Assembly (NCBI RefSeq): GCF_900090045.1
Contig: NC_041775.1
Location: 186,001-250,000, forward strand
Length of the DNA stretch: 64,000 bases
Origin: Plasmodium malariae
Taxonomy: Eukaryota > Apicomplexa > Aconoidasida > Haemosporida > Plasmodiidae
Reading direction: 5' to 3'
The position numbers and the translations under genes are program-made. This document shows, one piece after another, positions 10,981-24,234 of the stretch. The notes under the pieces were generated by a model, which was not told the origin of the DNA, ran no database searches, and saw nothing but the letters and a program-made list of their open reading frames with translations. How positions within the stretch are numbered: position 1 is the stretch's first letter; each line of letters starts with the position of its first letter.

Positions 10981-13900
10981 ATAATATTCAAAATTCGAAT
11001 TTATTGCTTGAACGAAACAAAAACATATATTTCAGCAAAATTAAGAAATAAAACAAATAATACTTAAATTAAGCACCCAAAGATTGTTTCATAGAAGACG
11101 AATTGTGTATATATATGTGTGTACATATATGTTATATATAGATATAAATCCTTGTTCATAATAACTTTTACTTGTTTATACATTTATTCGAAATAGATAC
11201 TTATTGTGAACTACTGGAAATACCCAATTCACATTTCCGTTATATATGACTCACACAGTCTTCCTTGAAGGAAAAAATCCAACATAAAAAATGCACATAG
11301 AATATATAAAAGGTGTTATATTATAACATTTTGTAATTATTTTTTTTTGTTATACCATGTTATAGTTTATATGTATACTTACATACATATACATATATAC
11401 ATATATACACACATATATATATGTAGTTAGATATATATAGATATGTGTATTTATTTGTTTTCGTGTTTTTTTTTGTATATTTATAACCATATTTTAATAA
11501 TTTCATTATTATTATGTATAAATTAAAATAATTTTGAAAGCACAATAACTGTGCTATTTTAATTAAGAAAATAAATATATATATTCTGATTAATTCATAA
11601 AATACATTATACATAAAATATTTTTTTTTCCTTTTATATACAATCTTTCATTTTGTATTTTGCAAATATAATTTAACAATGATTTGTAATATTTTGTCTT
11701 TTTATATTATATCCTTTTCATTCGTTAATAATATATTACATAACTACTTATCTCTTTTTTAAAATATATATATTTTTTTATTTTCATATGAAAAATTATA
11801 TTGTAATCGTATTTGAATATACCTTTGTAAATAATCGTAGATAATATAAAAATAGAAGTAATATTCCAGCGGGAAATTATTAAAGATTATTCTTAGATTA
11901 TTTTATCAAATATATCTTATACAATTTTTCTTTTATTCTTTTATTCTTTCTTTTTTTTTTTTTTTTAAGTTTATTCCATTTTAATCTTCGTGTACTGCAT
12001 TTAACAAGGAAAAGTAAAACTATTATATAAAATTTTTTAAAGCATGAAATAACAATATCTTATAAATGTAAAAATATAGTTGTATATGAAAGCTTGTTTC
12101 TATATACCCCCATATATATGGCCATTTTTTTAACAGAAGCATACATATTTGTATTTGTTTTTCTTATAATATATAATATCTTTAAAATGGGGAAACAATT
12201 TACAGTAAGTTCTTTACTAATATTTAAAATGTACTTAACAATAATAATATAACGTTGATGAATATATAAATTGAACTGCTATGTCCAATTTGATGTAACT
12301 TTTAAGAATATTTTATACTTCATTAACGTATAATATATTGTCACATATAATATACAACTGCATTCATTAGGCTAAAACAAACTAACGATATAGAACGATA
12401 CGTTGTCTTTTTGATCCTTTTACTTATCAAATAATAACTATAATATAAAAAAACTTTTTTTAATTAAGTTTTAACTTTTGGTGTTATTTTCACTCCTTTA
12501 CGTCTTTGTAGAAAATAAAAGGGTAAAACTACTTAATATATTTTTAAGTTGTTATTTTTTCTAAAAAAAAAAAGAAAAAAATGTGGTAAAAAGAAGCATA
12601 ACTCACCTTTATCTAATAATTTTTTATTGTAATATTTTACATAATAATAATAGGAATACAATCATCAGTGAGACATTCTTTTTTTCAAAATAAAAATAAA
12701 TTAAAAGAACAAAGAAAACACCGACAAAAAATTATAAAAAAAAAAGAGTCCTTAGGAATGTGGTGAATTGAAATATAATGTAGATAAAAAAAGCAAAATT
12801 ATTTATCAAAATAATAATTCTAGATGGATCCTTATACTATAATTATAAAATAATTAATTATAACGGTATAGAAATAAACTTAAAAAAATAAAAAATGAAT
12901 AATGTATTAATTTTTACATGTACTTTTTTTGCTTCCATTTTCTTCTTTTTTTCTTTACCTTATCAATTAAGTATAATTTATATAGTAGGTTATTATACAC
13001 TAAATATGTTTATATTGTTATATATATAAAAAAAAAAAAATTCAACTATAAAAAACTTTAATTTATATAATCGTTTCCTGTAATCAAATATTTAAAAAAG
13101 ATGTAAAAAGTTTACTTATACATTAATGTATTTCGTACATAAAAGAAAATATATCAAATATATTATAAAAATAACAATTCTTTTTAGATTCTTGTATAAT
13201 CTATGTTGTTAGTTTATTCTTTAAAATTTAATAAAATAAGATTTATTTCAACAGAACAAAAAAATAAATTTACCTATTTTTTTAAAACTGTTTTCACCAT
13301 TAATTAAATTCTATTTGTTTATTAGCACATTCAATTTATATTCCTTTTTATATTATATAATAATAATTATTATTAATTTTAAAAAACAAAATCAAATGTG
13401 TATATTCAAGTTTTAAATCCACGGAAAACGAAATTTTAATAGTCTACCCAGCAGTTAAAATATTTTAAAAGTATCTAAATAATATTCATATAAATTTAAA
13501 AGGGAATGAATTTTCATGTTATACACAAATACAAATAATTAAGACATACATATATGGTATCATATATTATTAACAGAATAACTTATGTTGTAGTTAAATG
13601 AATTAAATATTCTTTAATTAATTTGAATAGTCCTAATATACAGTAGTGGTGCACACGATAGAAGAACATTATTGTAGCATATTATACACATATAGAAGAT
13701 GCATGCCATAAAAAAAGAGGCTATTTAACTTTCTTTAAAGCATTCAATTATATATACTTAAAATTTTTGTTTTTTTTTCTTTAAAAGATTTTGTTTTTTC
13801 CTTTTACATCACAATAGGATAACTTTTTATTATTGTATATATATATATATATATGTATTCATTAAAAATATTAAAATTTAAATGGAAATTATCTAGCATA

Positions 13901-15468
13901 TTTCAATGTAAAATAATAGTAGAAGAAAAAAAGATAAATAATAAATTAACGAAAAATATAAAAAATAAAATTAAAAGAAAACAAAAAATATTATATATAT
14001 AATTTACATAAAATAAAAATTATGTAGAAAAAATATATTATTCAAAATTTTCCTTAAAAGGCGGATTTTTATATTTATCCGAAAAAGATTAAATAACAAA
14101 ATATGTATATAGATCCATAAGAATATGTAAATAAAATATATTCTCCATTAGAATGTGTACATATATATTATATATTATGAAAGTAAACATGATACACTTT
14201 AAGAAATATTTCTATGGGAATAATATTTATATATATATTTTTTTTTTTTCATAGAAAATAGGAAAAAAGGATATATAAAATGATAAATGGATAAGTATTC
14301 AAATTAACACCCTTTGGGGTTATATATTATTCAACTCATTTACATACCTTTCCTTAAATATTTTATGTAAATTAATAAAATCACGGAAATACTAATTAAA
14401 TAAAAAATATATTTTTAAATATTTTTCATATTAATTAGAGATTATCAAAAAATTGTAAAACTAAAATTAATTATAAAATTATTTTATTATTAATTTATAA
14501 TTTTTTTAAAATTTTTTAGTTGTTAATAATTATATTTTTATTGGTGTAATAAAAAAAAAGTATTTTTCAATATAAAATAAAAATCATTATATAATTTTTT
14601 TTTTAGTGAGTTCTAAATCATAAAAAAAATTATACAAATTTATATATATTTTCTATTTTAAATATACAAATGAAATAAAATTAATTTATTCATTTTTTAT
14701 ATATAGGATAATATATGAAAAAAAGTATTCTATTTTTTAATATATTTTTTTAATTTTTTTTTAAACTATTTTAATGTAATTATATTTGAAAGTACATTTT
14801 GTCAATTTAAATTTTGGATTACCAAATCTTTTCACAAAATCTTCTTAAATCCTAAATTATTTTGAAAATTACAGAACACTACATTATATGTTATTACAAA
14901 AATATATTTTTGTAGTTGTTTTTTGTATTTAAAATATAGTATACTAAGCAGACACGTAAAAGTGAATAGTAGGTATAATAAAACCTATTAACATTATTAA
15001 TCTTAATAGATAATTAAATTTCTGTAAAAAGGTGAGCCACCATATTAGTATTTATTTTCGAATAGGTACGATAATATTTGTTTTATATATATATATTCAT
15101 TTATCAACACAATGTATGCAACGTTTTTTGTTGTTTTTAAAGAATGAAAATACATTAGTAATCAATGTTTTTAAGACATACTGTTTATATAACGAATACA
15201 TTTCTTTGTACCTTTTGTATATCTTATATTTTTTATACACATAAATTAGTTTCCGAATTTTAATTATTTACATATATGCTATATTTTACATATAATACAG
15301 TAAGACCCAATTTTTTTTTTTTTTTTTTTTTAATTTCATTCATGTAGAATAACATAGTAAGTAGTACTAATGTGTGTAATGTTCTTATTTAATTATCAAG
15401 AACAAAAAGTAAGTGTAACAAATTTGCAAAAATAACTTTATATATACATATATAAATAAATAACAAAC
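10981..15468. other. Long A+T-rich intergenic region, no supported gene
   Basis: About 4.5 kb of poly(A), poly(T) and TA repeats. The first 300 bases are probably 3' UTR of the exported-protein gene. On the minus strand, 14148-14038 reads as two in-frame coding-like segments separated by a stop codon, but the total is only 36 residues and it is not called as a gene. A long T run lies at about 15309-15332, upstream of the small membrane-protein gene. Confidence 0.5.
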
Positions 15469-15914
15469 ATGATTCCTAATGAAAATAATTTTGAAAACCC
15501 CGAGGATACCATTCCCAATTTGACGCAAAATGAAGATTCATATGAAAAGAATCAAGGGTTTAAACCAGAAATGCCACAAAATACAACCTTGTTGAATCGT
15601 ACAGATAGTTCTGATCAGTTTGGAAATTTAATTCAAAACCTTGAAGTAAACAAAAAGACGTTAATACAATTTTTTTGAACGTGCTCATATATGTTGCAGC
15701 CATATATATTAGCTTAAAACTATATGATTACACGACTTATAAAAAATGTGATTATTACAAAGATTTGTTATTAAGAATTGTAAGATATCAATCTCATATG
15801 AATCATAGTAAGATGGTATAATTACAATATAATAAACAGAGTAAATATTTTATATATTAGTTGTATCGTTAGAAGAAAGTACGAGGTGAGAATCCCGATC
15901 CATACAGAAGATGA
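15469..15914 (+). pseudogene. Small single-pass membrane protein, two exons, frameshifted at a T run
   Basis: The ATG at 15469 opens 69 hydrophilic, Asn/Glu/Thr-rich residues ending in KKTLIQFF and a stop. The stop arises inside a run of seven T at about 15671-15677. One base later in frame the chain would continue with a membrane segment (LNVLIYVAAIYISLKLYDY) and a basic stretch (YKKCDYYKDLLLRIVRY) down to a gtataa donor at 15816. An acceptor at 15871-15872 then allows a last exon, 15873-15914, encoding KKVRGENPDPYRR. The design matches the small genes at 19.5, 23.9 and 29.0 kb. The lesion may be a true frameshift or a homopolymer sequencing error. Function is unknown. Confidence 0.5.
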
Positions 15915-16712
15915 AAAGGTCACTCTTATTTATATGTATTATTTTTTGAATATTATATGCGTTATTTATATATAATACTTGTTTAATATATATTCGCATT
16001 TACCTACACCAAATATACCTATTTCCTTATATGTTTGTGTATATGTAATTGTACATTTAATTTATATATATACAATTCGTATAATATATGAAACATTTAA
16101 TTTTGTATAAAATAATACAATTTTCATATATTTTTTTTTTTTTTTTGTGTTTTTTTTTAAATTAAAATATATATTTTATTGTGTAATTCGTTTATATATT
16201 TATGTGAATAGGCATTTTTATTTAAAACAAATACCCCTTTTTTGTTAAACAAAAAAGTGTGCTGTAATGATTTCAACATTTTCCAACTATTTTATTTTTC
16301 CCTAAAAAAAAATAGTTTTTATGTTTATTTTTTTTTTTTTTTTGCTATATAAGTTAACAATGATAATGCTAATTTGTTATTGATGATGATGGGATCAATG
16401 CATGAAATTATGTTAAAATAAAATTTGGTTTTCTATATAATTAAATTTGCTATTTTGGTACAGTATGAAATATAAACCTTTTCAAAAAAAAACATTGAAA
16501 ACAGAAATTTCATCAAAATAGATAAAATAATTACATTCATTCAGTAGAAGTGGTTCAGTTAATAACATTATTTTTTTTATTTTTTGTATTTATAAATAAA
16601 TCAACTTTAACTTTACCCCTTAAAGAAAAACAATCTACTTACTTTTTCCGATTAAATTTATGTCCTGATTAGCACTTTTTTTAAAATTTAAAATTTCTTC
16701 TTACTATCTGTG

Positions 16713-16997
16713 CTATAAAATTATTAATTCTATTTCCCTATTTACTGTAAATAATAAAAGTTAAAAATAACAGTCATATTACAATTATACAAAGTGTTCA
16801 GTTGCAATAATTTTTTTTTTTAACTATTATCATAGTGCACTCTTATATATATATATAATATACATATATATGAAATTTTTACATATTATTTTGTGCACAG
16901 GAGTCTCAAATTCCACGTTTTTGTCTTTTTTTATTGCTTCTATGTACTCACATACTTTGTGGTAATTTTTTTTACTCTGTTTTATTAAAATTATCAT
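16713..16997 (-). CDS. Candidate very small two-exon protein (48 residues)
   Basis: The minus-strand ATG at 16997 opens MIILIKQSKKNYHKVCEYIE and continues with charged, coding-like residues (AIKKDKNVEFETPVHK) to a gtaaaa donor after 16883 (phase 1). An acceptor behind a pyrimidine-rich stretch (ttattatttacag) at 16745-16746 leads to exon 16713-16744, which supplies LNREIELIIL and a TAG. The exon pair is in frame and its composition stands out from the flanks, but it is short enough to be chance. No family is recognised. Confidence 0.3.
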
Positions 16998-17522
16998 ACC
17001 TGAATTTTAAAACATATAATATAGAGAAACTTCCTGACTACGTTTATATTCCTATTTGATTATTAATTTTGTATATATACTTATAGTTGCATGTCACTAA
17101 TTTTATATTTTTTTTAATTTTTATTTATTTTTATACATTTTATTTATGTATAGAAAAAGTAGTAAATGCTTCTTTTTCATTAACTTTTCCCGCATACGTG
17201 CAGAATTATTAAACCTCGCAGTAGTATAAAAAATGGAACATATAAGAATTTATTCTATATGAAAAACTTATATCTATGTTTTTAAAATTAAATTATTTGT
17301 ATTATTTTCACGTATTTTTGTTTATAATAACTGAGTGGGTATATTTAATATAATTTTCACTGTATAACCTATTTTGCATATCATACATCCGCTCACTTTT
17401 ATTCTTCTCTATAAATATGTATATATGTGTATGTATAAATCTGTATACCAGTCTTATCTTATTAATGTAATATAGAAAAATCATAGTGCAACAAGCCTTA
17501 TTCTACTGTATATATTTCTATG

Positions 17523-17780
17523 TTAATAATTTGGATGTAGGTATAAATGTTCACAAATAAGAACAATATGCATTATTATTTTGCCACAATTGTGCTATTT
17601 AATTTTGTATTGGTTTTATTGTTGTCACCATAGTGGGCATTTGTTTATTTTACTTCGTTATATAATTTCTCATACTTTGTAATTATATTTACTTCTCCTT
17701 TTTAAAAATTGAAAGTGATATACACTTTTATGCATAATCCCGGGTGTGCACACGAGCCACATACATAGATTTGCGTTCAT
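17523..17780 (-). CDS. Candidate very small two-exon protein (58 residues)
   Basis: The minus-strand ATG at 17780 opens MNANLCMWLVCTPGIMHKSV and runs to a basic end (FLKRRSKYNYK) at 17676, where a gtatga donor follows in phase 0. Across an 81-bp intron an acceptor (aaattaaatag) leads to 17523-17594, encoding HNCGKIIMHIVLICEHLYLH and three more residues before TAA. The local GC is raised compared with the flanks. The intron is at the short end for Plasmodium. No family is recognised, and this may be chance or the remains of a gene. Confidence 0.25.
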
Positions 17781-19488
17781 TTCTTTAAATCAAGTGATAT
17801 ATTTTTTCCCGTACATATATTTAGGGTTAATGTTAGATATCTTTTTTTTAACTTACTCTCTTTTATACACGATAAAAAAAATAAAAACGATAAAATTAAG
17901 TATTTTTATTATTAAAAACAATTCGATAGCTTATTTATATTAAATCATTTTTCTTTTATCTTTCTATACCCTATTATCTCTGCGCACCTTTTGTCATAAA
18001 AGATCATGTAAATATAGCCGCAGTCCATCTACCATTCAAGGTTAAAAAAATTAATTCATTTTTAAAAAGTGACATATATATACAACATTCTTTTTTGAAC
18101 ATTTGCATTAACACAAGATTTATTTTAATATAGATGCTATGACATATACAATGTGATAGACACACTCTATGGTAATTATATTTAATGCATTATTAAGAAG
18201 TATTTTTTCCTGAAAATTATTTATATTTTTTTTTTTATTATATACGCATTATATAAAGGACTGTATTATATATATTTTTTTTTTTTAATCTTTTTTTCTT
18301 CTTGAAAAATAATGATTTTTCTTTCTTATATTAACTTTTTAAATTATTATTGAAGGAGCTGCGTTCCATAAACTCTATTAGTATGTGTTTATACACATTA
18401 CCATAACATATTATGTCACAAAGAAACTTTAATAAAAATATTAAATTGTAAAACTATATATATATATAAATATACGCGCATATTCATTTGATAATTTATC
18501 GTCAAAACTAAAAAATTCCATTTTTGAAACATACTCTTTTTAACTGGAACAAAAAAATTAAAGTCCTTAAAATAAGGATGTTGTCCTTCCTTACTTTAAT
18601 AAAAGAGGGATACAACGAGCAGACTTTTGTTATTATTTGTAAATGCAAAGAAAATAGGCATACTATTATTATTAAATAGTACTTATTGTATTCTTTTTCT
18701 ATATAACCAATGCAGTTGTTGCATATATCTTTAAACTTTTTTTTTTTTCAATTTGTTTTTTCTTTTTTTTAATAAAATTACGTTTTCATATTGAACAAAA
18801 ATTAACAAATTTAATTATACATATGTATATTTAAGTAAATATACATACAGCAAAATTTCAAATTTAATATTTTCTACGCAACTGATCCATTATCATAGAC
18901 ACATTAACATTATTAACATCATCATACAAAAAATAAAACAAAATTTTAATTTACAAAATATTATTTTTTTTGGAAAAAAATTAAATATAAAAAAATTTTA
19001 AGAAACATTACAGCTATATGCCATTTTCCAAAAACGGAATAAATCTTATAAAAATATTACTTTGTTTAATAATTTTTCACAATTAAAATTTTAATTGAAA
19101 AAAAAAAAAAAAAAAAGCACATACATAATATATATATATACATCTATATATGACAGTGTTAAACATTAAGTATACAATTATACATGATTTAAATTATAAT
19201 AATACAGATATTCCAAAAATTATGGTAATCAATAACGTAAAAAAAAAGCTAATACGTATATATGTATATATAAACGTACATTGATCCAAATATTTTAACG
19301 CATGACAAATATAGACTTAATATATACATTTACATATATACGGATAAATGTTATAAACTTACTAACATTCCTTTCTAGCAAAAATTTTCTACCTACAACA
19401 GATTCCAATTATAATTTACGTACATCCACCTATCGTATGCACAATAGGTATTATAATATTAACGGTACATCTTTTTTCACCCATCTTC
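17781..19488. other. A+T-rich spacer with one unassigned open segment
   Basis: Mostly T-rich spacer. On the minus strand about 18460 to 18340 stays open with mixed composition (for example YKHILIEFMERSSFNNN) but has no ATG or convincing splice sites, so it is not called as a gene. Confidence 0.35.
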
Positions 19489-19946
19489 TTAACAGTACGT
19501 TCTACCATCATTCGTAAATGACATTTGTGCATTTGACGTAGCATAGGTAAATGTATTATCATTTGGAGGAATTATTACCTAATATATATAAAATAAATAA
19601 GTTTGAATTGGTACATAAAATTTGACAAATATATATGAGGTACACATATGGGTAAATACGTGGGGTGTATACATAAGTTCACAAAGAAGTACATAAATAT
19701 GTAATTAAAATAAATAATTAAATGGTGACTATATAAATTGTTTTAAAATATTCCTATTTATCTTACTCTATTCTTATAACGGCGAGTGTAATATAATACT
19801 ACATAAAACAGTATAATACCAGCCAACACACCCTGTAAAAATCTATTGTCTAAAAAAAACCAAGTACTACGAGGACATCCACTAAAAGCCGTCTTTATCA
19901 CTTGAAGATCTTCATGAACATGAGGATACGAAGATAATTCATTCAT
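19489..19946 (-). CDS. Small single-pass membrane protein, two exons (89 residues)
   Basis: Exon 1 is 19946-19767 (60 codons, from an ATG) and exon 2 is 19578-19489, joined in phase 0 across a 188-bp intron with a strong gtaaga donor and a tatatatattag acceptor. Residues 1-35 are hydrophilic and include Cys and Trp (CPRSTWFF). Residues about 36-53 form a membrane segment (FLQGVLAGIILFYVVLYY), followed by a basic TRRYKNR at the exon end. Exon 2 adds the polar tail VIIPPNDNTFTYATSNAQMS and ends TYC. The basic residues after the membrane segment suggest an N-out or tail-anchored-like topology, which is inference. No family is recognised. Three other small genes here share its plan. Confidence 0.6.
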
Positions 19947-22900
19947 CTTAACAATATATATAATTCTTAAATTTTTAGTTTAGTGTTTTGTAAAAAATTT
20001 TTAAATAGGTAAATAATATATTATGTTCCTATATATTCAAAAATCGAAGATAACGTTATAATATTACTACTACATGGAAAATTTCTCAACGAAAATATGA
20101 CAAAAAATGTATAAGTTACATGCATATGTATATATATAATATGTAAACGTTTAGTACGTAAATACATAATACATAAACATATAATGAGTAACACATAATA
20201 TATAAACATATACACTATATCAAGAAAAACAAAGAGTTCTAGAAACTTTCTAACTTCTTTTTTCTTTTACAATGTAAAGTAACAATATTATGCATACATT
20301 ATAAAATGAGTAATATACCTATTTATTTTGTATAACATATAATCTATAACTCCTTTAAAATTTCGTTAGCACTGTTTTTGTCTTTAAATATACATAATAT
20401 ATGTTTATTTAATTAAACTTATTATTTTATAAGTACAATCTTGTCCAATATATATTTAAAATAAAAAAAAAAATGGTTCAGGAATAAAAATAATTGGATA
20501 ACAAATTAATTTTATAATTCAAAAATAAATTTTATTTAAGCGAATTTCAAATGTCTCAAAAAATCTATAAAAATGTAAATGAAAATGTATTCATCAAAAT
20601 TTATTCACATTAAAATTAAAACAATATTACAATAAATATATATATTTGGTTTAATTTAAAAATATGAATTTTTATTAATATGTTTAATAACAATTTTTAG
20701 AACTTCTAAATAAATGCATTATTAAGCATATATATATATATATATATAATATATGCAGTTAAAAAATAATGTATAATTAATAATAAATTTTTAATAATAA
20801 TTACCTCTAAAAATCCTTCTATAATTATATTACTATTATTTATAAAATAACTAAAATTAACTTCAAAAAATTTCTATAATTTTTGAGAAAAATTCTTGTA
20901 AAAATACAATTAGAAAACTTCATAAAAATGTTATTTCTTTTTTTTCTCAATTATAATAAAAAGAGTAAAATTTTTTAATTTTTTTAAAAAATGAATTAGT
21001 GTATGTTGTACTTAATATTTTAAACAAAATAAATTTACAAAAAGTATTTTTAAATTTTTTTAAAATATTACTATTTATAATTGTTTTCCGTTATTCTTTT
21101 TATTATAAATTTGTTTATATTATTATAAATTTTTTTTTGTTCTTTTTTTCTTTTTGTACTAATAAAGTAAATTTTTAAAAATTTTACCCATTTTTTTTAC
21201 TTTCACATTTTTGAACATTCATTTTTTTTTGTTTGAATAAATTTTGCATAATAAACACACTAATATTTTTATTTAATTTTAAAATGCTTCAAATTTTTGA
21301 ATTCTTAATTTAACATAAAAAAGTTACGTTGTAAATTATAATAATATTAATATAAATATGTATATTATATATATTTAAACCTAATGTTTAACGATGAATA
21401 ATGAAATATACTAGTTGACCGAATTTATTTTTAAAATTTTAAAGGAAATCACTTTAAGAACAATTTTATATACTTTCATAAATAATACATATATATATAA
21501 TTTTAGATATATTAAGCTATAATATCCTTTTTCCCCGTTTTCAAATTAATCACTTTATTTTTTAAATGACCGGGAATACCAAAGTATTTTCGTTTTTAGT
21601 TATATTTACCAATATGTTTTGCTTAAAAAAAATAAATTTATGGTGCTAAATATATATATATTATATAATAATATTAGTAATACTAAGAATAATAACTTTT
21701 ACTGTTTTATTATTAATAAGTTGATATATATAAAATAAAACAATATATTTTTAATTCAATTTATGGTATTGTCTTAATAATTATGGAATATTAATTTAAT
21801 CGAAGCTTTAAATTGTTAATATTTATGCCATAATTTATTCTTTATTAAATTAAATACATTAACTTTTATTTATTAATATAAACCAAAAAATATAAAAACA
21901 AAAATCTGTTTTTCTTAAGGGGTAAAAAATAACAAGAATTTTATTTTAAACAAAATTCAAAATTCATATATTTTATTATTCCTTTCCGTATAAATTTATT
22001 ATGTTGTAATAATATTTGAAAAATAGTGTACTTGGAGTTTAGTTTTTTAAGCAAAGAAAAGAATATAAATTAAATTTTATTTTTGTATCTTATTTATTAT
22101 AATTATTTAATAACAAACAAGATTGTAATTATGATCGTGGATTATCTTAGGATATAGTATAAATTAAATAACTTCTTATCGGAGTTATTATATGATACTG
22201 TTAACTTTTTTTCTTATTTTAACACCGTTTTTTTTATTTATATAAAATTTATTGTTTTTTATGACTTTTATTATGAAATGCACATTCGTCATCGTTGTTT
22301 AAATTTTATACGAATAAATTGAAGCAGCGAAAGAACCGCTCCTTCCAAATATTAAATTTAAACAAAAAATTACTTGAAAAGAACTTAAAATAAAGACGCA
22401 TAAGATAGCATGTTAGTTTTATATTGGCTACTAAAAGAACTCAATTTTGTATTAAGTGTTAAAATGAGGTATAAAAATAACCGTAAATTTTTATATATTA
22501 TAATTTTGTATAAAAGTTGAATAATTTTGAAAATTAAAGGACATTATTATAATATTAGATATTTATTATTATCGTTTTAAGTAAATTCATTTACATAATT
22601 TTTTAAAAACGCTTAACAACAAATTCACATTTATACCAAACAATATATATATTCCATTATTTACAAAAAAATGTCTTTAAGAATTTATATTTTTTTCCTT
22701 TTACATTAGTGCAGATATTACTGTTTTATGTATTCTTCTATTTATATATGTTTATATTTCTATGACATTACAACTATATAAAACTTTATTTTTTGTTCTA
22801 CCTTATTTAATAATTCTTTTCCATGTGGCAATTAATTTGTGTGCATGGCGTTGTTGACATAAAATAAAAGTTGTTTATACATTGATCAAATTGGCTAATA

Positions 22901-23890
22901 ACTTTATAACAAATTTAATAAATTCCTCAAATTTTTAAATTGGTATGTACATACATATATATATGTGTTATACTGGAATGTTATATGTACAAATGAAAAA
23001 AAAAATGAATGCACTTATTTGATATACTTGCAAAATCTCATATATGCACAGTATTGGTAAAAAATTAATTAAACCAAAAAGTTCTTGTTATTTTCATCAA
23101 TTTTACAAATAAAGTTGTTGCTTCCTAATTACATTGTACAAAAATCCGTTATATAAAAATATAACAGATAGAAGCATAATTTTACCTTCTAAATTAATAA
23201 GTTTTTATTATAATTGAAAACTTTATATAAAAAGAAATTAATTCTTTTTTTTTAATTTTCTTACATAATCATTTAGAACTTACAGTATTTTTTGTATCAA
23301 TTTTTTTCTTTTTTTAAATTATATTCATGTTCGCAAAAAAAAATGAAAGTTTTAATTATAACTAAAACTATATTAATATGTTTGTAATTCATACGCCCAA
23401 AGCATCATCATACACAAGCTCAATGTAAAAATGTAAATTAAAACAATAAAAATAAAAAATAAATTTAATTCAATATGCATTTTATTTGTCTAAAAAAAAA
23501 AAAATAAAAAAAAAAAGACGTAAATATATATATACTTTTTTATTACAAAAACGTATTTCCTTTGGATAACCGAAAATAAAAATATATTTGTATTAATTAC
23601 AGAGATAACAAGAAAAAAAAAAAAAAAAAAAAAAGACAGATAAAAAAAACAAGTTAATTCCCCCAAATCGAATGATACTGCGTTTATATGGAAAATAAAA
23701 CAATTATGAGTTTTCATAAGAGTATATGAATATAAAAAAAAAAATTACGCACATAGATAATAGGTACCACTTTTTTAAAGCAACAAACACCAACTTTTTA
23801 TAACACAAAAAATATATATGGTCTCTTTGGTGCATATTAATTTCTATGATCTTGGGTTTATAAGTTATATGGGATCTCTTCATATAGACA
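19947..23890. other. Very A+T-rich intergenic region
   Basis: About 3.9 kb, with the section 20440-21400 almost purely A/T. One plus-strand segment, 22277-22393, stays open with a coding-like Ser/Lys composition (SSSLFKFYTNKLKQRKNRSF) but lacks an ATG or acceptor. A minus-strand frame at 23904-23704 has mixed composition but opens only with GTG. Neither is called as a gene. Confidence 0.4.
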
Positions 23891-24234
23891 TTAAAAATGA
23901 CCACAATACCTAATTTTGTACATACATTTCTACAGTTAAAAGAAAGAAAAGTAAATAAAAATTTAAATTATTAGTATACAAAATGTAAAGATAAATATGT
24001 ACATAAGCGTAGCAACCAAACAATATAACATTATACTTTTTTAACATTGTGTCTTAATTATGGTACTCTTTTTTCCATGTAGTATCCTATTATAAAAAAA
24101 ATACTAAAAAGTAAAAAACCGTAATAAGTGTTCTGTTTGTAATTTATCGGATATATATTTTGTTCTTCATGAACATACACAGATTTAGAGCTCTGCTGAT
24201 AGCTTTTAATACCTCCGTCCTTATAAGTGTACAT
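23891..24234 (-). CDS. Small single-pass membrane protein, probably two exons (68 residues)
   Basis: The minus-strand ATG at 24234 opens MYTYKDGGIKSYQQSSKSVY, a polar region to about residue 36, then a membrane segment (YYGFLLFSIFFIIGYY) and EKR. Unspliced, the frame ends two codons later at 24058 (58 residues). A gtacca donor after 24067 and an excellent acceptor behind a pyrimidine tract (ttctttcttttaactgtag) give a second exon, 23929-23891, in phase 0 that encodes KCMYKIRYCGHF and TAA. The spliced form matches the plan of the genes at 19.5 and 29.0 kb, which favours it, but the donor is weak. No family is recognised. Confidence 0.5.

Noticed and set aside
20440..21400. Possible centromere because of the extreme A+T content
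   Set aside because: The block is short and not obviously more A/T-pure or repeat-structured over about 2 kb than other spacers here, and it lies near subtelomeric genes.
23490..23904. Two minus-strand frames, one opening at GTG
   Set aside because: The first is a low-complexity Phe run. The second overlaps the proposed final exon of the 24 kb gene in another frame and lacks an ATG; it was kept only as an alternative exon reading.
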